Shown: positions 25,476 through 34,841, counted from the first letter of the stretch. The stretch: DNA of 64,000 bases from Rubellimicrobium aerolatum (GCF_017872975.1 NZ_JAGGJP010000010.1:62001-126000); one strand, 5' to 3'. The notes: generated by a model not told the origin, from the letters alone. Made by a program: numbers and translations.

Positions 25476-26516
25476 GTGACCGATCTCCTCCTTTCCAGCC
25501 TCGGCTGGACCCCTCATTTCGCCTCCCAGGTCGAACCCGGCAAGGCCTGCACCCCCGCGCGCATCACCGGCGTGGAGCGCAGCCATATCCTGGCCTTGGG
25601 CGCCACCGGCCCCCTGCGCCTGCTGGTCCCCCAGGGCACCGGCAGCACCGCCGTCGGCGACTGGGTGCTCCACGACGGCACCACCGTCACGCGCCGCCTC
25701 GCCCCCCGGACCGAGCTGGTCCGCCGCAACGCCGGCGACACCTCGCGCCGCCAGCTCATCGCGTCGAACGTGGACACGCTGGGCGTCGTCACCTCCTGCA
25801 ACGCCGACTTCAACCCGGCGCGGCTGGAACGCTACCTCTCCGTCGCCGCCCAGGCCGGCTGCGCGCCGCTGGTGATCCTGACCAAGGCCGACAAGGCCGA
25901 CCCCGAGCCGTATCTGGAGCAGGCCCGCGCCCTCTCGCCCCTCGTCGTGGCGCTCGCGCTGAACGCCAAGCACCCCGAGGAGGTCGTGGAGCGCCTGACC
26001 CCCTGGGTCTCCGAAGGCCGGACGCTGGCGCTGGTGGGCTCCTCGGGCGTCGGCAAGACCACGATCCAGAACGCGCTGACCGGCGTCCAGGCGGCGACGC
26101 AGGACATCCGCGCCGACGACGCCAAGGGCCGCCACACCACCACCGCCCGCGCGCTCCGCCGGACGCTCGCCGGCGGCTGCCTGATCGACACCCCCGGTAT
26201 CCGGGAACTGGGCCTCGTGGACGCCGCCGAGGGGGTGGGGGAGGTCTTCTCCGACCTCGTGGACCTCGCGTCCAACTGCCGCTTCCGCGACTGCTCCCAC
26301 GACCGCGAACCCGGCTGCGCCATCCAGGCCGCCATCGCGGCGGGCACCCTCGACCCCGACCGCCTTCGCCGCTTCCAGAAGCTCGAACGCGAGGACCGCG
26401 CCCACACCGAGGCGCTGCACCAGCGCCACGCCCGCGACCGGACCTTCGGCAAGGCGACCTCGCAGGGCGCGGCCCGCGCCAAGTGGAAGCGGCGCGGACC
26501 GGAGGCCGAGGAATGA
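25476..26516 (+). CDS. rsgA: Ribosome small subunit-dependent GTPase A
   Basis: 346 residues. OB fold at the N-terminus (RITGVERSHILALGATGP), then a circularly permuted GTPase: G4 LTKADKAD comes before G1 LVGSSGVGKTTIQNAL, then G2/G3 with GRHTTTARAL and LIDTPGIRELGL. The zinc-binding C-terminal motif is seen in NCRFRDCSHDREPGCA. It checks late 30S maturation. The GTG at 25476 (VTDLLLSSLGW) is chosen as start; the frame is open far upstream, which I treat as an artefact. It ends 5 bp before the convergent flavin reductase gene. Confidence 0.93.
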   Translation: MTDLLLSSLGWTPHFASQVEPGKACTPARITGVERSHILALGATGPLRLLVPQGTGSTAVGDWVLHDGTTVTRRLAPRTELVRRNAGDTSRRQLIASNVDTLGVVTSCNADFNPARLERYLSVAAQAGCAPLVILTKADKADPEPYLEQARALSPLVVALALNAKHPEEVVERLTPWVSEGRTLALVGSSGVGKTTIQNALTGVQAATQDIRADDAKGRHTTTARALRRTLAGGCLIDTPGIRELGLVDAAEGVGEVFSDLVDLASNCRFRDCSHDREPGCAIQAAIAAGTLDPDRLRRFQKLEREDRAHTEALHQRHARDRTFGKATSQGAARAKWKRRGPEAEE

Positions 26517-26521
26517 GGGCC

Positions 26522-27112
26522 CTACGCCGCCTTGTCCTGAACCGCCGCCTCGGAGCGGAGCGGCTTCAGCGCCACGGCCAGCTTGTGCAGCTCGTCCAGA
26601 AGGCCCTGCAAGCCGGCCTGCATCTGCTCGTTCGGCCGGAACGCCCCGTCCTCGACGTGGTTCGGGAAGAACGGCACCGGCACGACCTGCGGCAGCGCAT
26701 GGAGGTTCACGTTGGCGAGGAGCTGGCGGAGCACCTGCGCGCCCCTCAAGCCCCCCGAGACGAAGCCGTAGCTGACCACCCCGGCGGGCTTCTGCGCCCA
26801 CTCCTTGAGGAGCACCTGCACCGCGTTCACCAGCGCAGCGGGCGGGAAGGAGTCGTATTCGGGCGTCAGGAACAGGAAGGCATCGGCCGACCCGACGCTC
26901 CGGCTCCAGGCCTTCGTGTGCTCGTGCTCATAGGCCTGCATCATCGGATGCGCGGCCTCGTCGAGCAGCGGCAGCCCGAAGGCGGCGAGGTCCACCAGCT
27001 CGACCTCGAACTTGCCATGCGCGCTGGCCGCCTCCTTGAGCCACTGGCCAAGGACCGGGCCGACCCGGCCGGGCCGCGTGGAGCCGATGATGATGTTCAA
27101 CTTGAGGGCCAT
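26522..27112 (-). CDS. NADPH-dependent FMN reductase family protein
   Basis: 196 residues, flavodoxin-like fold. FMN phosphate loop IIIGSTRPGRVG, TPEYDSFPPAALVNAVQVL and GFVSGGLRGAQVLRQLL match the NAD(P)H-dependent FMN reductase (ChrR/YieF-like) group. Members reduce FMN, quinones, chromate or azo compounds; the true substrate cannot be told. The start at 27112 follows AAGGATGCAGC. It is divergent from a second flavodoxin-fold protein. Confidence 0.9.
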   Translation of the reverse strand: MALKLNIIIGSTRPGRVGPVLGQWLKEAASAHGKFEVELVDLAAFGLPLLDEAAHPMMQAYEHEHTKAWSRSVGSADAFLFLTPEYDSFPPAALVNAVQVLLKEWAQKPAGVVSYGFVSGGLRGAQVLRQLLANVNLHALPQVVPVPFFPNHVEDGAFRPNEQMQAGLQGLLDELHKLAVALKPLRSEAAVQDKAA

Positions 27113-27314
27113 GCTGCATCCTTGCTGATCGCGGCCCAACCCGCGAAGGCGGGCGGCCTGTCGTCCATCCTCCGCAGATACGGGCTCCCCCGCCTTACCG
27201 ACAGGCCGGGGCGGTCCCGCTTCGCGCATACCCGCCTTGCGCTCCGCGCGGGCGGCAGGGAACCGTCCGCTCCGCTCGCATCTTGTCCCCGAGTCCCTCG
27301 ACCGGAGCCCGCCG

Positions 27315-28391
27315 ATGCTGAGCCCCAAGCCCCGCGAGGGGATGCCGCCCGTGAAGCTCGACCGTCCGGCCTTCGCCGCGCGGTTCCGGGCGCAGTTCAA
27401 GGGCCCCGCGTTCGACGCGCTGGGGCCGGATCTCGACCGGATCACCGAGGCGGCGTGGCAGGAGTATGCGGCGAGCCGCAAGAGCCCGCACACCCGCAAG
27501 GCCGGGCCGGGCTACGCGGACCCAGACTACGACCTGTCCGTGGACTGGATCGCCGCCAAGTCGGCCATCGACAAGGCGCAGGCACGTCACGAGGACCCCT
27601 CGCGCCTGTCGCGCATCCTGCTCATCAACGGCTCGCCCCGAAGCGAGCACACCTGCCCCGGCGAGATGTCGAAGAGCTGGCGGCTGGTGGAGATCGCGCG
27701 CGAGGTGCTGGTGGGCGCCAAGGCCGAGGTCGAGGTGCTGGACCTGTCCCGCACCGTCTCGGAATACGGGCGCAACATCCACCCCTGCAAGGCCTGCTTC
27801 TCGACGGCCGCCGCGCTCTGTCACTGGCCCTGCTCGTGCTACCCGAACTACAGCCTCGGGCAGGCGCAGGACTGGATGAACGAGATCTATCCCATGTGGG
27901 TGGAGGCGCACGGCATCCTGATCGTGACGCCGGTGCACTGGTATCAGTCCAGCGCGCCGCTCAAGGCGATGATCGACCGGCTGGTCTGCGCGGACGGCGG
28001 CAACCCCGACCCGACCTCGACGCAGGGCAAGGACGCCGCGAAGGCCAAGCGGTTGGAGCTGGAGGGCTGGCCCTATCCCCGGCACCTCAAGGACCGGCTG
28101 TTCTCGGTGATCGTGCATGGCGACGTGGAGGGGGCGGAGGGGGTGCGCCGCTCCATCTCCGACTGGCTGCGCTTCATGGAGCTGCGCCCGGCGGGCAAGA
28201 TGGCCGAACTCGATCGCTACATCGGCTACTGGGAGCCCTACGCCACGAGTCACGACGCGCTCGACAAGGACACGGCGATTCAGGGCGAGGTGCGGAATGC
28301 CGCGCGGACGCTGCTGGCCGCCGTGGCCGCGCATCGGGCGGGCGTGTTCCAGGACATGAGCGGCACCCTGACCCCCGCGCGGAACAAGTGA
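27315..28391 (+). CDS. Flavodoxin-fold NAD(P)H-dependent oxidoreductase with Cys-rich motif
   Basis: 358 residues. A 95-residue N-terminal extension precedes the flavin fold: ILLINGSPRSEHTCPGEMSK (FMN loop) and TPVHWYQSSAPLKAMIDRLV. Between them lies a Cys cluster, HPCKACFSTAAALCHWPCSC, resembling the iron-sulfur or redox cysteines of iron-sulfur flavoproteins, though spacing differs from the textbook CX2CX2CX5C. C-terminal part about residues 265-358 is helical. Likely a quinone or flavin reductase; the substrate is unknown. It precedes dnaX by 58 bp on the same strand but is probably unrelated in role. Confidence 0.85.
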   Translation: MLSPKPREGMPPVKLDRPAFAARFRAQFKGPAFDALGPDLDRITEAAWQEYAASRKSPHTRKAGPGYADPDYDLSVDWIAAKSAIDKAQARHEDPSRLSRILLINGSPRSEHTCPGEMSKSWRLVEIAREVLVGAKAEVEVLDLSRTVSEYGRNIHPCKACFSTAAALCHWPCSCYPNYSLGQAQDWMNEIYPMWVEAHGILIVTPVHWYQSSAPLKAMIDRLVCADGGNPDPTSTQGKDAAKAKRLELEGWPYPRHLKDRLFSVIVHGDVEGAEGVRRSISDWLRFMELRPAGKMAELDRYIGYWEPYATSHDALDKDTAIQGEVRNAARTLLAAVAAHRAGVFQDMSGTLTPARNK

Positions 28392-28449
28392 CGTTGCCCC
28401 CCTGGGGGGCAGGGCTTAGGTTGGCCCGGTCCCCCGAGGAGCGTCCGCG

Positions 28450-30183
28450 TTGCAAGACCTGATCCCCGATCCCGCGCCCGCCTACCGCGTGCTCGCGCGG
28501 AAATACCGGCCCGAGACCTTCGCCGACCTGGTCGGACAGGAGGCGATGGTCCGCACGCTGCGCAACGCCTTCAAGGCGGGCCGGATCGCGCAGGCCTTCA
28601 TCCTGACGGGCATCCGGGGCACCGGCAAGACGACGACGGCGCGGATCATCGCCAAGGGGCTCAACTGCGTCGGCCCCGACGGGCAGGGCGGGCCGACCAC
28701 CGACCCCTGCGGCACCTGCGTCCATTGCCGCGCCATCAGCGAGGGCCGGCACGTGGACGTGCTGGAGATGGACGCCGCCAGCCGCACCGGCGTCGGCGAC
28801 ATCCGCGAGATCATCGAGAGTGTGCGCTACCGGGCCGCCGAGGCGCGCTACAAGGTCTACATCATCGACGAAGTGCACATGCTCTCGACCAACGCCTTCA
28901 ACGCGCTGTTGAAGACGCTGGAGGAGCCGCCCGAGCACGTGAAGTTCATCTTCGCCACCACCGAGATCCGCAAGGTCCCGGTCACGGTCCTGTCGCGCTG
29001 CCAGCGCTTCGACCTCCGCCGGATCGAGCCCGAGGTGATGATGGGCCTCCTGCGCCGCATCGCCGAGGCCGAAGGCGCCGGGATCGAGGATGGGGCTTTG
29101 GCGCTGATCGCCCGCGCCGCCGAGGGTTCGGCCCGCGATGCGACCTCGCTCCTCGACCAGGCCATCGCCGGGGGCGGGACGGCCACCGCCGAGCAGGTCC
29201 GCGCCATGCTCGGGCTCGCCGACCGGGGGCGGGTGCTGGACCTCTTCGACCTGATCCTGCGGGGCGAGGCGGCGGCCGCGCTGGAGGAGTTGGGCGCGCA
29301 ATACGCCGACGGGGCCGATCCCCAGATGGTGCTGCGCGACCTCGCCGAGGTGGCGCATTGGGTCTCGGTCCTCAAGGTCTCGGCCGGGGCGGAGGACGAC
29401 CCCACGCTGTCGCCCGACGAGCGGACGCGCGGGCAGGCGATGGCGCAGGCGATCCCCATGCGGGTTCTGGCGCGGTTCTGGCAGATGCTCCTCAAGGCGC
29501 TGGAGGAGGTGGCGACCGCCCCCAACGCCATGATGGCCGCCGAGATGGCGGTGATCCGGCTGACCCACGTCGCCGACCTCCCCTCGCCGGAGGAGCTGGT
29601 GCGCCAGATCCAGAATGGGCGGGGCAACGGCGCGGCGATGCCCCAGACCTCCGGCCCGGCTCCCCGCGCGCCGGTCCCGCAGGCGTCCCGCGCCATGGGC
29701 GGAGGATCGGCGGGCGGGCCCATGGCGATGGCCGCGCCGCAGCCGCATCCGCTCGACCGCTTCGCGCGGTTCGAGGACGTGGTGGACCTCATCCGCGAGA
29801 GCCGCGACATCGGCCTCCTCATGGAGGTGGAGACGGGCATCCGCCTCGCCCGCTACCAGCCGGGGCGCATCGAGTTCGAGCCCGCCCCCCCGGCCGCCCC
29901 CGACCTCGCGCAGCGGTTGGGCCAGCGGCTCCAGGCGCTGACCGGGACCCGCTGGGGCGTGTCGGTGGTGAGCGACGGCGGCCAGCCCACGATCCGCGAG
30001 GCGCAGATGACGCGGGCCTCGGCGCTGGAGGCCGAGGCGATGGCGCATCCTCTGGTTCAGGCGGCGCTCCGGGCCTTCCCGAACGCCACCCTGAAGGTGC
30101 AGTCGCGCGAGGAGAAGGCCCGGGCAGCCGAGGTTGAGGCCCTGCCCGAGGTTCCCGAGGAATGGGACCCCTTCGAGGAGTGA
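28450..30183 (+). CDS. dnaX: DNA polymerase III subunits gamma/tau
   Basis: 577 residues. Clamp-loader AAA+ ATPase: VLARKYRPETFADLVGQEAM, Walker A GIRGTGKTTTARI, zinc-binding Cys (LNCVGP.., CGTCVHC), Walker B YIIDEVHML and sensor TTEIRKVPVTVLSRCQRFDL. A C-terminal tau region (about 390-577) with a Pro/Ala/Gly-rich linker contacts the polymerase and helicase. The start is a TTG at 28450 after CCGAGGAG; alternative starts inside would cut the conserved RKYRP block. It heads dnaX-ybaB-recR, a classic cluster. Confidence 0.95.
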   Translation: MQDLIPDPAPAYRVLARKYRPETFADLVGQEAMVRTLRNAFKAGRIAQAFILTGIRGTGKTTTARIIAKGLNCVGPDGQGGPTTDPCGTCVHCRAISEGRHVDVLEMDAASRTGVGDIREIIESVRYRAAEARYKVYIIDEVHMLSTNAFNALLKTLEEPPEHVKFIFATTEIRKVPVTVLSRCQRFDLRRIEPEVMMGLLRRIAEAEGAGIEDGALALIARAAEGSARDATSLLDQAIAGGGTATAEQVRAMLGLADRGRVLDLFDLILRGEAAAALEELGAQYADGADPQMVLRDLAEVAHWVSVLKVSAGAEDDPTLSPDERTRGQAMAQAIPMRVLARFWQMLLKALEEVATAPNAMMAAEMAVIRLTHVADLPSPEELVRQIQNGRGNGAAMPQTSGPAPRAPVPQASRAMGGGSAGGPMAMAAPQPHPLDRFARFEDVVDLIRESRDIGLLMEVETGIRLARYQPGRIEFEPAPPAAPDLAQRLGQRLQALTGTRWGVSVVSDGGQPTIREAQMTRASALEAEAMAHPLVQAALRAFPNATLKVQSREEKARAAEVEALPEVPEEWDPFEE

Positions 30184-30243
30184 GGGCTTGCCCGGTTCCC
30201 CGGGCGTGAATATCTCCCTTGAACTCATAGGAAAGGGCGCGCG

Positions 30244-30594
30244 ATGCTGAAGGGATTGGGCCTTGGGGGCCTGGGCGACATGGCCAAGATGATGAAGGCC
30301 GCCCAGGAGATGCAGGGCAAGGTGGCCGAGATGCAGGCGTCGCTCGACACCATCACCGTGGAAGGTCAGGCGGGCGGCGGCCTCGTGAGGGCCGTGGCGA
30401 CGGCCAAGGGCGACCTAAAGTCGCTGTCCATCGATCCGTCGATCTTCCGCGAGGAGGATCGCGAGATGGTGGAGGACCTGATCCTCGCTGCTGTCAAGGA
30501 CGCCCAAGGGAGGGCGGCCGAGCGGGTGAGCGAGGAGATGGCCCGGATCTCCGAGGGGCTGGGCCTGCCGCCGGGCATGAAGCTGCCCTTCTGA
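30244..30594 (+). CDS. YbaB/EbfC family nucleoid-associated protein
   Basis: 116 residues. [20 protein letters not shown] forms the N-terminal helix; [20 protein letters not shown] is the beta core, and [21 protein letters not shown] the C-terminal helix. It binds DNA as a dimer with weak sequence preference and is found with dnaX and recR in most bacteria. The stop overlaps the recR start by one base (TGATG). TAGGAAAGG before ATG 30244 is the ribosome site. Confidence 0.95.
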   Translation: MLKGLGLGGLGDMAKMMKAAQEMQGKVAEMQASLDTITVEGQAGGGLVRAVATAKGDLKSLSIDPSIFREEDREMVEDLILAAVKDAQGRAAERVSEEMARISEGLGLPPGMKLPF

Positions 30595-31187
30595 TGGCCG
30601 ACGCCCCCGCCGACATCGAGGGCCTGATCGCGCTGATGGCGCGTCTGCCAGGGCTTGGCCCCCGGTCGGCGCGGCGTGCGGTGCTGCATCTGGTGAAGAA
30701 GCGGGGCACGCTGCTCCTGCCTCTCGCCGACGCGATGCGCGAGGTGGGCACGACCGCGCGGGAATGCGTGAACTGCGGCAACATCGGCCAGCACGACCTT
30801 TGCGCCATCTGCGAGGACGAGCGGCGGCGGAACGGCCAGATCTGCGTGGTGGAGGACGTGGAAGACCTTTGGGCCATGGAGCGGACGGGTGCCTTCCGGG
30901 GCCGCTATCACGTGCTGGGCGGGACGCTTTCGGCGCTGGATTCCATCGGGCCGGACGAGCTTCGCATCCCGAAGCTCGCGGAGCGGGTCAAGGACGAGGG
31001 CGTGTCCGAGGTGATCCTCGCGCTGGGGGCGACGGTGGACGGGCAGACGACCGCCCATTACATCGCCGACCGCCTGTCCGGCGTGCAGGTCACGACCTTG
31101 GCGCAGGGCGTCCCGATGGGGGGCGAGCTCGACTACCTCGACGAAGGGACCATCGGCGCGGCGCTGCGGGCGCGTCGGGCGCTCTGA
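30594..31187 (+). CDS. recR: Recombination mediator RecR
   Basis: 197 residues. N-terminal helix-hairpin-helix ([20 protein letters not shown]-like), a C4 zinc finger ([16 protein letters not shown]), then the Toprim domain ([34 protein letters not shown]) and a C-terminal Walker-B-like region ([20 protein letters not shown]). It loads RecA at gaps with RecF/RecO. Translationally coupled to ybaB. Confidence 0.97.
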   Translation: MADAPADIEGLIALMARLPGLGPRSARRAVLHLVKKRGTLLLPLADAMREVGTTARECVNCGNIGQHDLCAICEDERRRNGQICVVEDVEDLWAMERTGAFRGRYHVLGGTLSALDSIGPDELRIPKLAERVKDEGVSEVILALGATVDGQTTAHYIADRLSGVQVTTLAQGVPMGGELDYLDEGTIGAALRARRAL

Positions 31188-31243
31188 CCCCCCTCGCCGG
31201 GGACGGGGCGGCCCGCTAGGTTGCCCCGCAAAGGAGCGACCTG

Positions 31244-31651
31244 ATGATCTACTACCTGACCGTGACCCTGCACCTCGTGGCGATGGTGCTGTGGATGTCG
31301 CCGATGATCGCCGTGCCGGTGATCCTGATGCGCCACGGGCCGCATGTGCCCAAGCCCGACGTGGTGGACCGCCTGCGCGCCGCGTTCCGGGGGCTGGCCA
31401 CGCCGGGGCTGGTTCTGACTTGGCTGTTCGGGATCGCCAACGCCGTGCAGGGTGGCTGGTTCACCGAGGGCTGGCTCCACGCGAAGCTCGTGTTCGTGCT
31501 GGCGCTGTCGGCGCTGCACGGGATCGCGCTGGGCCGGCTGCGGCGGCTGGAGACCGGGGGCGCGGTGCCCGGCCTCCTGAAGGCGTTGCCGGGGATCGTG
31601 CTGGCCCTGGTCTTCGGCGCAGTGCTGCTGGCGGAGTGGAAGCCCTTCTGA
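31244..31651 (+). CDS. HemJ/CopD-like integral membrane protein
   Basis: 135 residues, four predicted helices (about 3-23, 46-66, 78-97, 112-130). HLVAMVLWM near the N-terminus and WLHAKLVFVLALSALHG in the third helix place conserved His residues where HemJ (protoporphyrinogen oxidase) and CopD-fold proteins bind haem. The typical HemJ motif WMAGLFYLPRLFVYH is not matched, so a CopD-family relative is as likely as HemJ. AAAGGAG precedes ATG 31244. Convergent with trcR (18 bp between). Confidence 0.7.
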   Translation: MIYYLTVTLHLVAMVLWMSPMIAVPVILMRHGPHVPKPDVVDRLRAAFRGLATPGLVLTWLFGIANAVQGGWFTEGWLHAKLVFVLALSALHGIALGRLRRLETGGAVPGLLKALPGIVLALVFGAVLLAEWKPF

Positions 31652-31669
31652 CGAAGGACTTCGGGCGTC

Positions 31670-32446
31670 TCAGCGGCGATCGGCCTGATCGTCTTCGTCC
31701 TCGTCGCCGGCGGGCAGGTTGAAGAAGGAATCGGCGTCCCGGATGTCGGGGAGCGCCTCGTCCTCGTCCTCCTCCTGGCCGGGTGCGTCCTCGGCGGCCG
31801 GGACGAAGCCTTCGAGGGCCCCGAGGCCGGACATCCGCGGCTCGGGCGACATCGACAGCGAGACCTGCGTGGACACGAGCTTGCGTCGCTCGTCGTCGCT
31901 CATGACGCCGCCCTCGTGGGCCTTGGCGGCGATGGCCTTCTGGATCGCGGCATCCAGCTCGGACTGCCGGCAGAGGCCGAGCGCCACGGGGTCGATGGGC
32001 TCGATGTTGCCGATGTTCCAGTGCGTCCGCTCGCGGATGGCCTGGATCGTGGGCTTGGTGGTGCCGACCAGCTTGGAGATCTGGCCGTCCGACAGCTCGG
32101 GGTGGAACCTGACCAGCCAGTAGATCGCCGCCGGGCGGTCCTGGCGCTTGGACAGGGGCGTGTAGCGGGGGCCGCGCCGCTTCTCCTCGCCGACCGAGGC
32201 CTTGTTGAACTTGAGCTTCAGGCGGTGGTGCGGGTCGGCCTCGCCCTTCTTGATCTCCTCCAGCGTGAGCTGGTTGCTGGCGATCGGGTCGAAGCCCTTG
32301 ACGCCCTGCGCCACCTCGCCGTCGGCGATGCCCTGCACCTCGAGCTCGTGCATCCCGCAGAACTCGCCGATCTGGCGGAAGTTCAGCGTGGTGTTGTCCA
32401 CGAGCCAGACGGCGGTGGCGCGGGCCATGAGCGGTTTGTCGGTCAT
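31670..32446 (-). CDS. trcR: DUF1013 family regulator (TrcR-type cell-cycle transcriptional regulator)
   Basis: 258 residues. ATAVWLVDNTTLNFRQIGEF and FCGMHELEVQGIADGEVAQG are the conserved N-terminal block; FHPELSDGQISKLVGTTKPT followed by IQAIRERTHWN looks like a helix-turn-helix; the C-terminus is acidic (EEDEDEALP.., DEDEDDQADRR). DUF1013 proteins are confined to alphaproteobacteria and are annotated TrcR, a cell-cycle transcription regulator that works with RNA polymerase in Caulobacter. The start at 32446 (MTDKPLMARATAVW) is standard, with an AAGGATGACC context. The frame happens to stay open upstream to 34369. Confidence 0.9.
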   Translation of the reverse strand: MTDKPLMARATAVWLVDNTTLNFRQIGEFCGMHELEVQGIADGEVAQGVKGFDPIASNQLTLEEIKKGEADPHHRLKLKFNKASVGEEKRRGPRYTPLSKRQDRPAAIYWLVRFHPELSDGQISKLVGTTKPTIQAIRERTHWNIGNIEPIDPVALGLCRQSELDAAIQKAIAAKAHEGGVMSDDERRKLVSTQVSLSMSPEPRMSGLGALEGFVPAAEDAPGQEEDEDEALPDIRDADSFFNLPAGDEDEDDQADRR

Positions 32447-32656
32447 CCTTGGCACCTCATCGGTCAAATCCTCCCCGGGGCCCCGCCGGGGGGCGCCTTC
32501 CCAGGGGAAGGCCGGTTCGCGCTGTCGGGGAACTCGGCCACCATATAGGCCCGCGCCAAGCGGAAGGGAAGCATTCCCTGCGGCGGGCCCCGGACGGGGA
32601 ACCCGCGCCGCGCACGGCCCGTTCCGCCCCGGCACGGGGACGGTGGGGAGCGCGGC

Positions 32657-33943
32657 ATGGCGGAGCGGCAGGGCACGGGCGCGGAAGCCGAGTCGGGAGG
32701 CGGGGCCGGGCGGGCGCGGTCGGACCTGCGGCCCGTGTTCCTGGGCGTCATCGCGCTGATCCTGGGCGGCTGGGCCGTCAAGGGAGTGGCCCCGGTGCTC
32801 ATGCCGCTGACGGCGGCCGTGCTGATCGCGCTGGCGGTCATGCCCGTGCGCGACCGCATCGCCGCGCGGATGCCGCGCGGGCTGTCCTGGCTGGGCCTCG
32901 TGGGGGCCATGGGCGTCGTGCTCCTGGTGCTGGCGGCCTTCGCGGGGGTGCTCGCGCTCGCCGCGCGGCAGATCGTGGCGGAGATCCCCGTCGGGCCCGG
33001 GCAGGTGGTCGAGATGATCCAGGGCCAGGGCGGCGAGGGCAGCCCCGTGGTCGAGGGCGCGCAGGCCGGCGCCTCGGGCGAGATCGCCGCAGGGACGCAG
33101 GGCGAGGCCGCCGGCCCGCAGGGGAGCGGGCAGGGCGACGCGACCGCCGGTGCGGGCACGCAAGGGCAGGGCGCGCAGGGGCAGGGCGCGGGCGGCAATC
33201 CGCTCGCGGGGCTGTCGGACCGGACGCTCTCGACGCTGCGCGAGCTCGGGCAGCGGGCGCTGGGCGCGGCGGGGGGCGCGGCGGCGGCGATCCTCAACTC
33301 CGCCGTCGCGGTGCTGGGCGGGCTCGTGCTCGTGCTGTTCCTCACGCTCCTCGTCCTCGCGGAGAGCGGCGACTGGCGGCGCAAGGTCGTCACGGCGCTG
33401 CCCTGGCCCGAGGACTGGCGCCTGAGCGAGTCGGCCGAGGTCATCGCCGGCAAGGTGCGGGCCTATCTGTTCACGCAGGCGTTGCTCGGGCTCGTGTCCG
33501 CGCTCCTTTACGCGGCCTGGCTGGGCTTCTGGGGCGTGGGGCTGCTGCTGGTCTGGCCCCTGCTGATCTTCGTGCTGAACTTCATCCCGACGATCGGGTC
33601 GCTGGTCGGCGGCACCCTGCCGGTGGCCTATGCCCTCATCACCCTCGGGCCGGGACCGGCCGTGGGGGTGGGGCTGGGCATCGCGGTCATCGAGGGGGTC
33701 ATGGGCAACCTCGTCGCGCCCCGCGTCCAGGGCGGGAACGTCGCGCTGTCCCCCCTGGTGGTGCTGGTGGCGCTGGCCTTCTGGGGCTGGACCTGGGGCA
33801 TCGCCGGCGCGCTGCTCGCGGTGCCAGTCACGGTCGCCCTCGTGGTCTTGGGCGCGCACGTCCCCGTGCTGCGGCCCTGGGCCCTGCTCCTGTCCAACAA
33901 GACCGAGTGGGCCGGGCTCGACGAGGCCACGCGGCCCGGTTGA
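32657..33943 (+). CDS. AI-2E family transporter (PerM-type) with Gly/Gln-rich insertion
   Basis: 428 residues with about eight helices. The family end blocks are clear: FVLNFIPTIGSLVGGTLPVA, GIAVIEGVMGNLVAPRVQGG and GIAGALLAVPVTVAL. In place of the usual periplasmic helical domain, residues about 117-181 form a Gly/Gln/Ala low-complexity insert (GTQGQGAQGQGAGG). Proteins of this family export small molecules or exchange ions; the name AI-2E comes from one E. coli member, so the substrate is unknown here. Divergent from trcR with 210 bp between. Confidence 0.88.
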   Translation: MAERQGTGAEAESGGGAGRARSDLRPVFLGVIALILGGWAVKGVAPVLMPLTAAVLIALAVMPVRDRIAARMPRGLSWLGLVGAMGVVLLVLAAFAGVLALAARQIVAEIPVGPGQVVEMIQGQGGEGSPVVEGAQAGASGEIAAGTQGEAAGPQGSGQGDATAGAGTQGQGAQGQGAGGNPLAGLSDRTLSTLRELGQRALGAAGGAAAAILNSAVAVLGGLVLVLFLTLLVLAESGDWRRKVVTALPWPEDWRLSESAEVIAGKVRAYLFTQALLGLVSALLYAAWLGFWGVGLLLVWPLLIFVLNFIPTIGSLVGGTLPVAYALITLGPGPAVGVGLGIAVIEGVMGNLVAPRVQGGNVALSPLVVLVALAFWGWTWGIAGALLAVPVTVALVVLGAHVPVLRPWALLLSNKTEWAGLDEATRPG

Positions 33944-34369
33944 GGCGGGCGCGGGCGCGTCGGCCGCGTGCGCGTCGGGCACCTCCGCCTGCGCCTCCGC
34001 CTCCTGCCTTGCCGCGTCGCGGGCGTCGTCCTCCCTGGCCCATTCGGGGTGGAGGGGGCGCAGGAGGCGGGGGACGCGGGGGCGGTCGGGGTGGCGGGGG
34101 AAGTGGTAGCCGTCCTCCTCGTAGACGCGGCGCTGGGTGAAGGAGCGGGCGACCTGGTCCTCGGTGCGGGGGTCGAGGATGCGGCGGCTCCCGAAGGGGG
34201 CCCGGGCGGGGCGGCCGCGCAGGATCTCGGCCAGCCGGTTGGGCTGGTGGGGGGAGGGCAGGGGCGCGTCGAGGAGGGCGAGCTCCTGGGCGGTGTAGGG
34301 GGAGGCGGTGTAGGGGGAGGCGGGGTCGTGGGCGGCGGTGGCGGCGGTGGCGGCGTGGTCGAGGGGCAT
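33938..34369 (-). CDS. Hypothetical protein with undefined 3' end
   Basis: ATG 34369 is preceded by AGGAGAG at good spacing. The first about 144 residues look like protein: a tandem repeat SPYTASPYTA (15-bp DNA duplication near 34300), ELALLDAPLPSPHQPNRLAE, EDGYHFPRHPDRPRVPRLLR and a charged helix ending near PAPAST. The frame then enters the antisense of the AI-2E gene and has no stop before the trcR frame, so the end shown is arbitrary (the AI-2E stop). A shared 39-bp block upstream (34440-34478) argues that it is expressed. No family recognised. Confidence 0.35.
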
Positions 34370-34439
34370 GGGGTGGCTCTCCTGTGCGGGCGTGGCGGGG
34401 GGCCCGTGGCGGGGAGGCCGTGGCGGGCGCTTGGGGGGG

Positions 34440-34478
34440 AGGATGCCGGAGGGGGGTTAACGGGGCCTGACAGCAACG
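34440..34478 (-). promoter_or_regulatory. 39-bp conserved upstream block, copy 2
   Basis: On the minus strand: CGTTGCTGTC, then CCGTTAACCCC, then GGCATCCT, matching copy 1 at 23099-23137 in 33 of 39 positions without gaps. It lies 70 bp before the start at 34369. Just beyond it (34479-34509) is an inverted repeat GGGCGTTGCG / CGCAACGCCC. Confidence 0.55.
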
Positions 34479-34809
34479 GGCGTTGCGTGGCCCTGTCGCG
34501 CAACGCCCCCCGGGGGCGTGGTAGGGGGCGGGTGATTCGGGGCGCGCGCGCGGGCGGCGGAGGAAGCGCGGGCGCGGGCGGGAGGGGGATTCGGAATGGG
34601 GCGCGGGCATGGCGGGCGGGGGCGCGGCCGGGCGGGGCGGGCGGCGCGGTGCCCGTTCCCTGGGCGGACGGGCCGGCCGACCTAGATCCCGGATGCGAAA
34701 CGGTCTGTTGCCAATCGCGCACGGGGCGCGATCCCTGTGAGACAAGTTCCTAAATTACATTGATTTATGCCGGGGCACGGCTCGCTGCGCGCGGGGGTGC
34801 CCGGATTTC

Positions 34810-34841
34810 TCACGATTGCGGCGAATAGGACGCGATCGTGA
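34810..34841 (+). promoter_or_regulatory. TCACGAT inverted pair upstream of a VPxPA-CTERM gene
   Basis: TCACGATTGCG (34810-34820) and, inverted, ATCGTGA (34835-34841), about 105 bp before the start at 34946. AT-rich DNA on both sides (34750-34770, CCTAAATTACATTGATTTAT; and 34846-34880) marks this as the promoter region. Between 34510 and 34745 I see only very GC-rich sequence without a gene. Confidence 0.45.

Noticed and set aside
28392-28420. GCCCCCC/GGGGGGC palindrome before dnaX as a terminator
   Set aside because: Short, loop-less and without a T-run; likely chance in GC-rich DNA.
34292-34325. GTAGGG copies near 34300 as REP-like heads
   Set aside because: They are the tandem 15-bp duplication encoding SPYTA; no inverted partner or TTCA loop.
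31670-34369. An 899-residue protein ending in TrcR
   Set aside because: The middle part is antisense to the AI-2E permease; TrcR starts normally at 32446.
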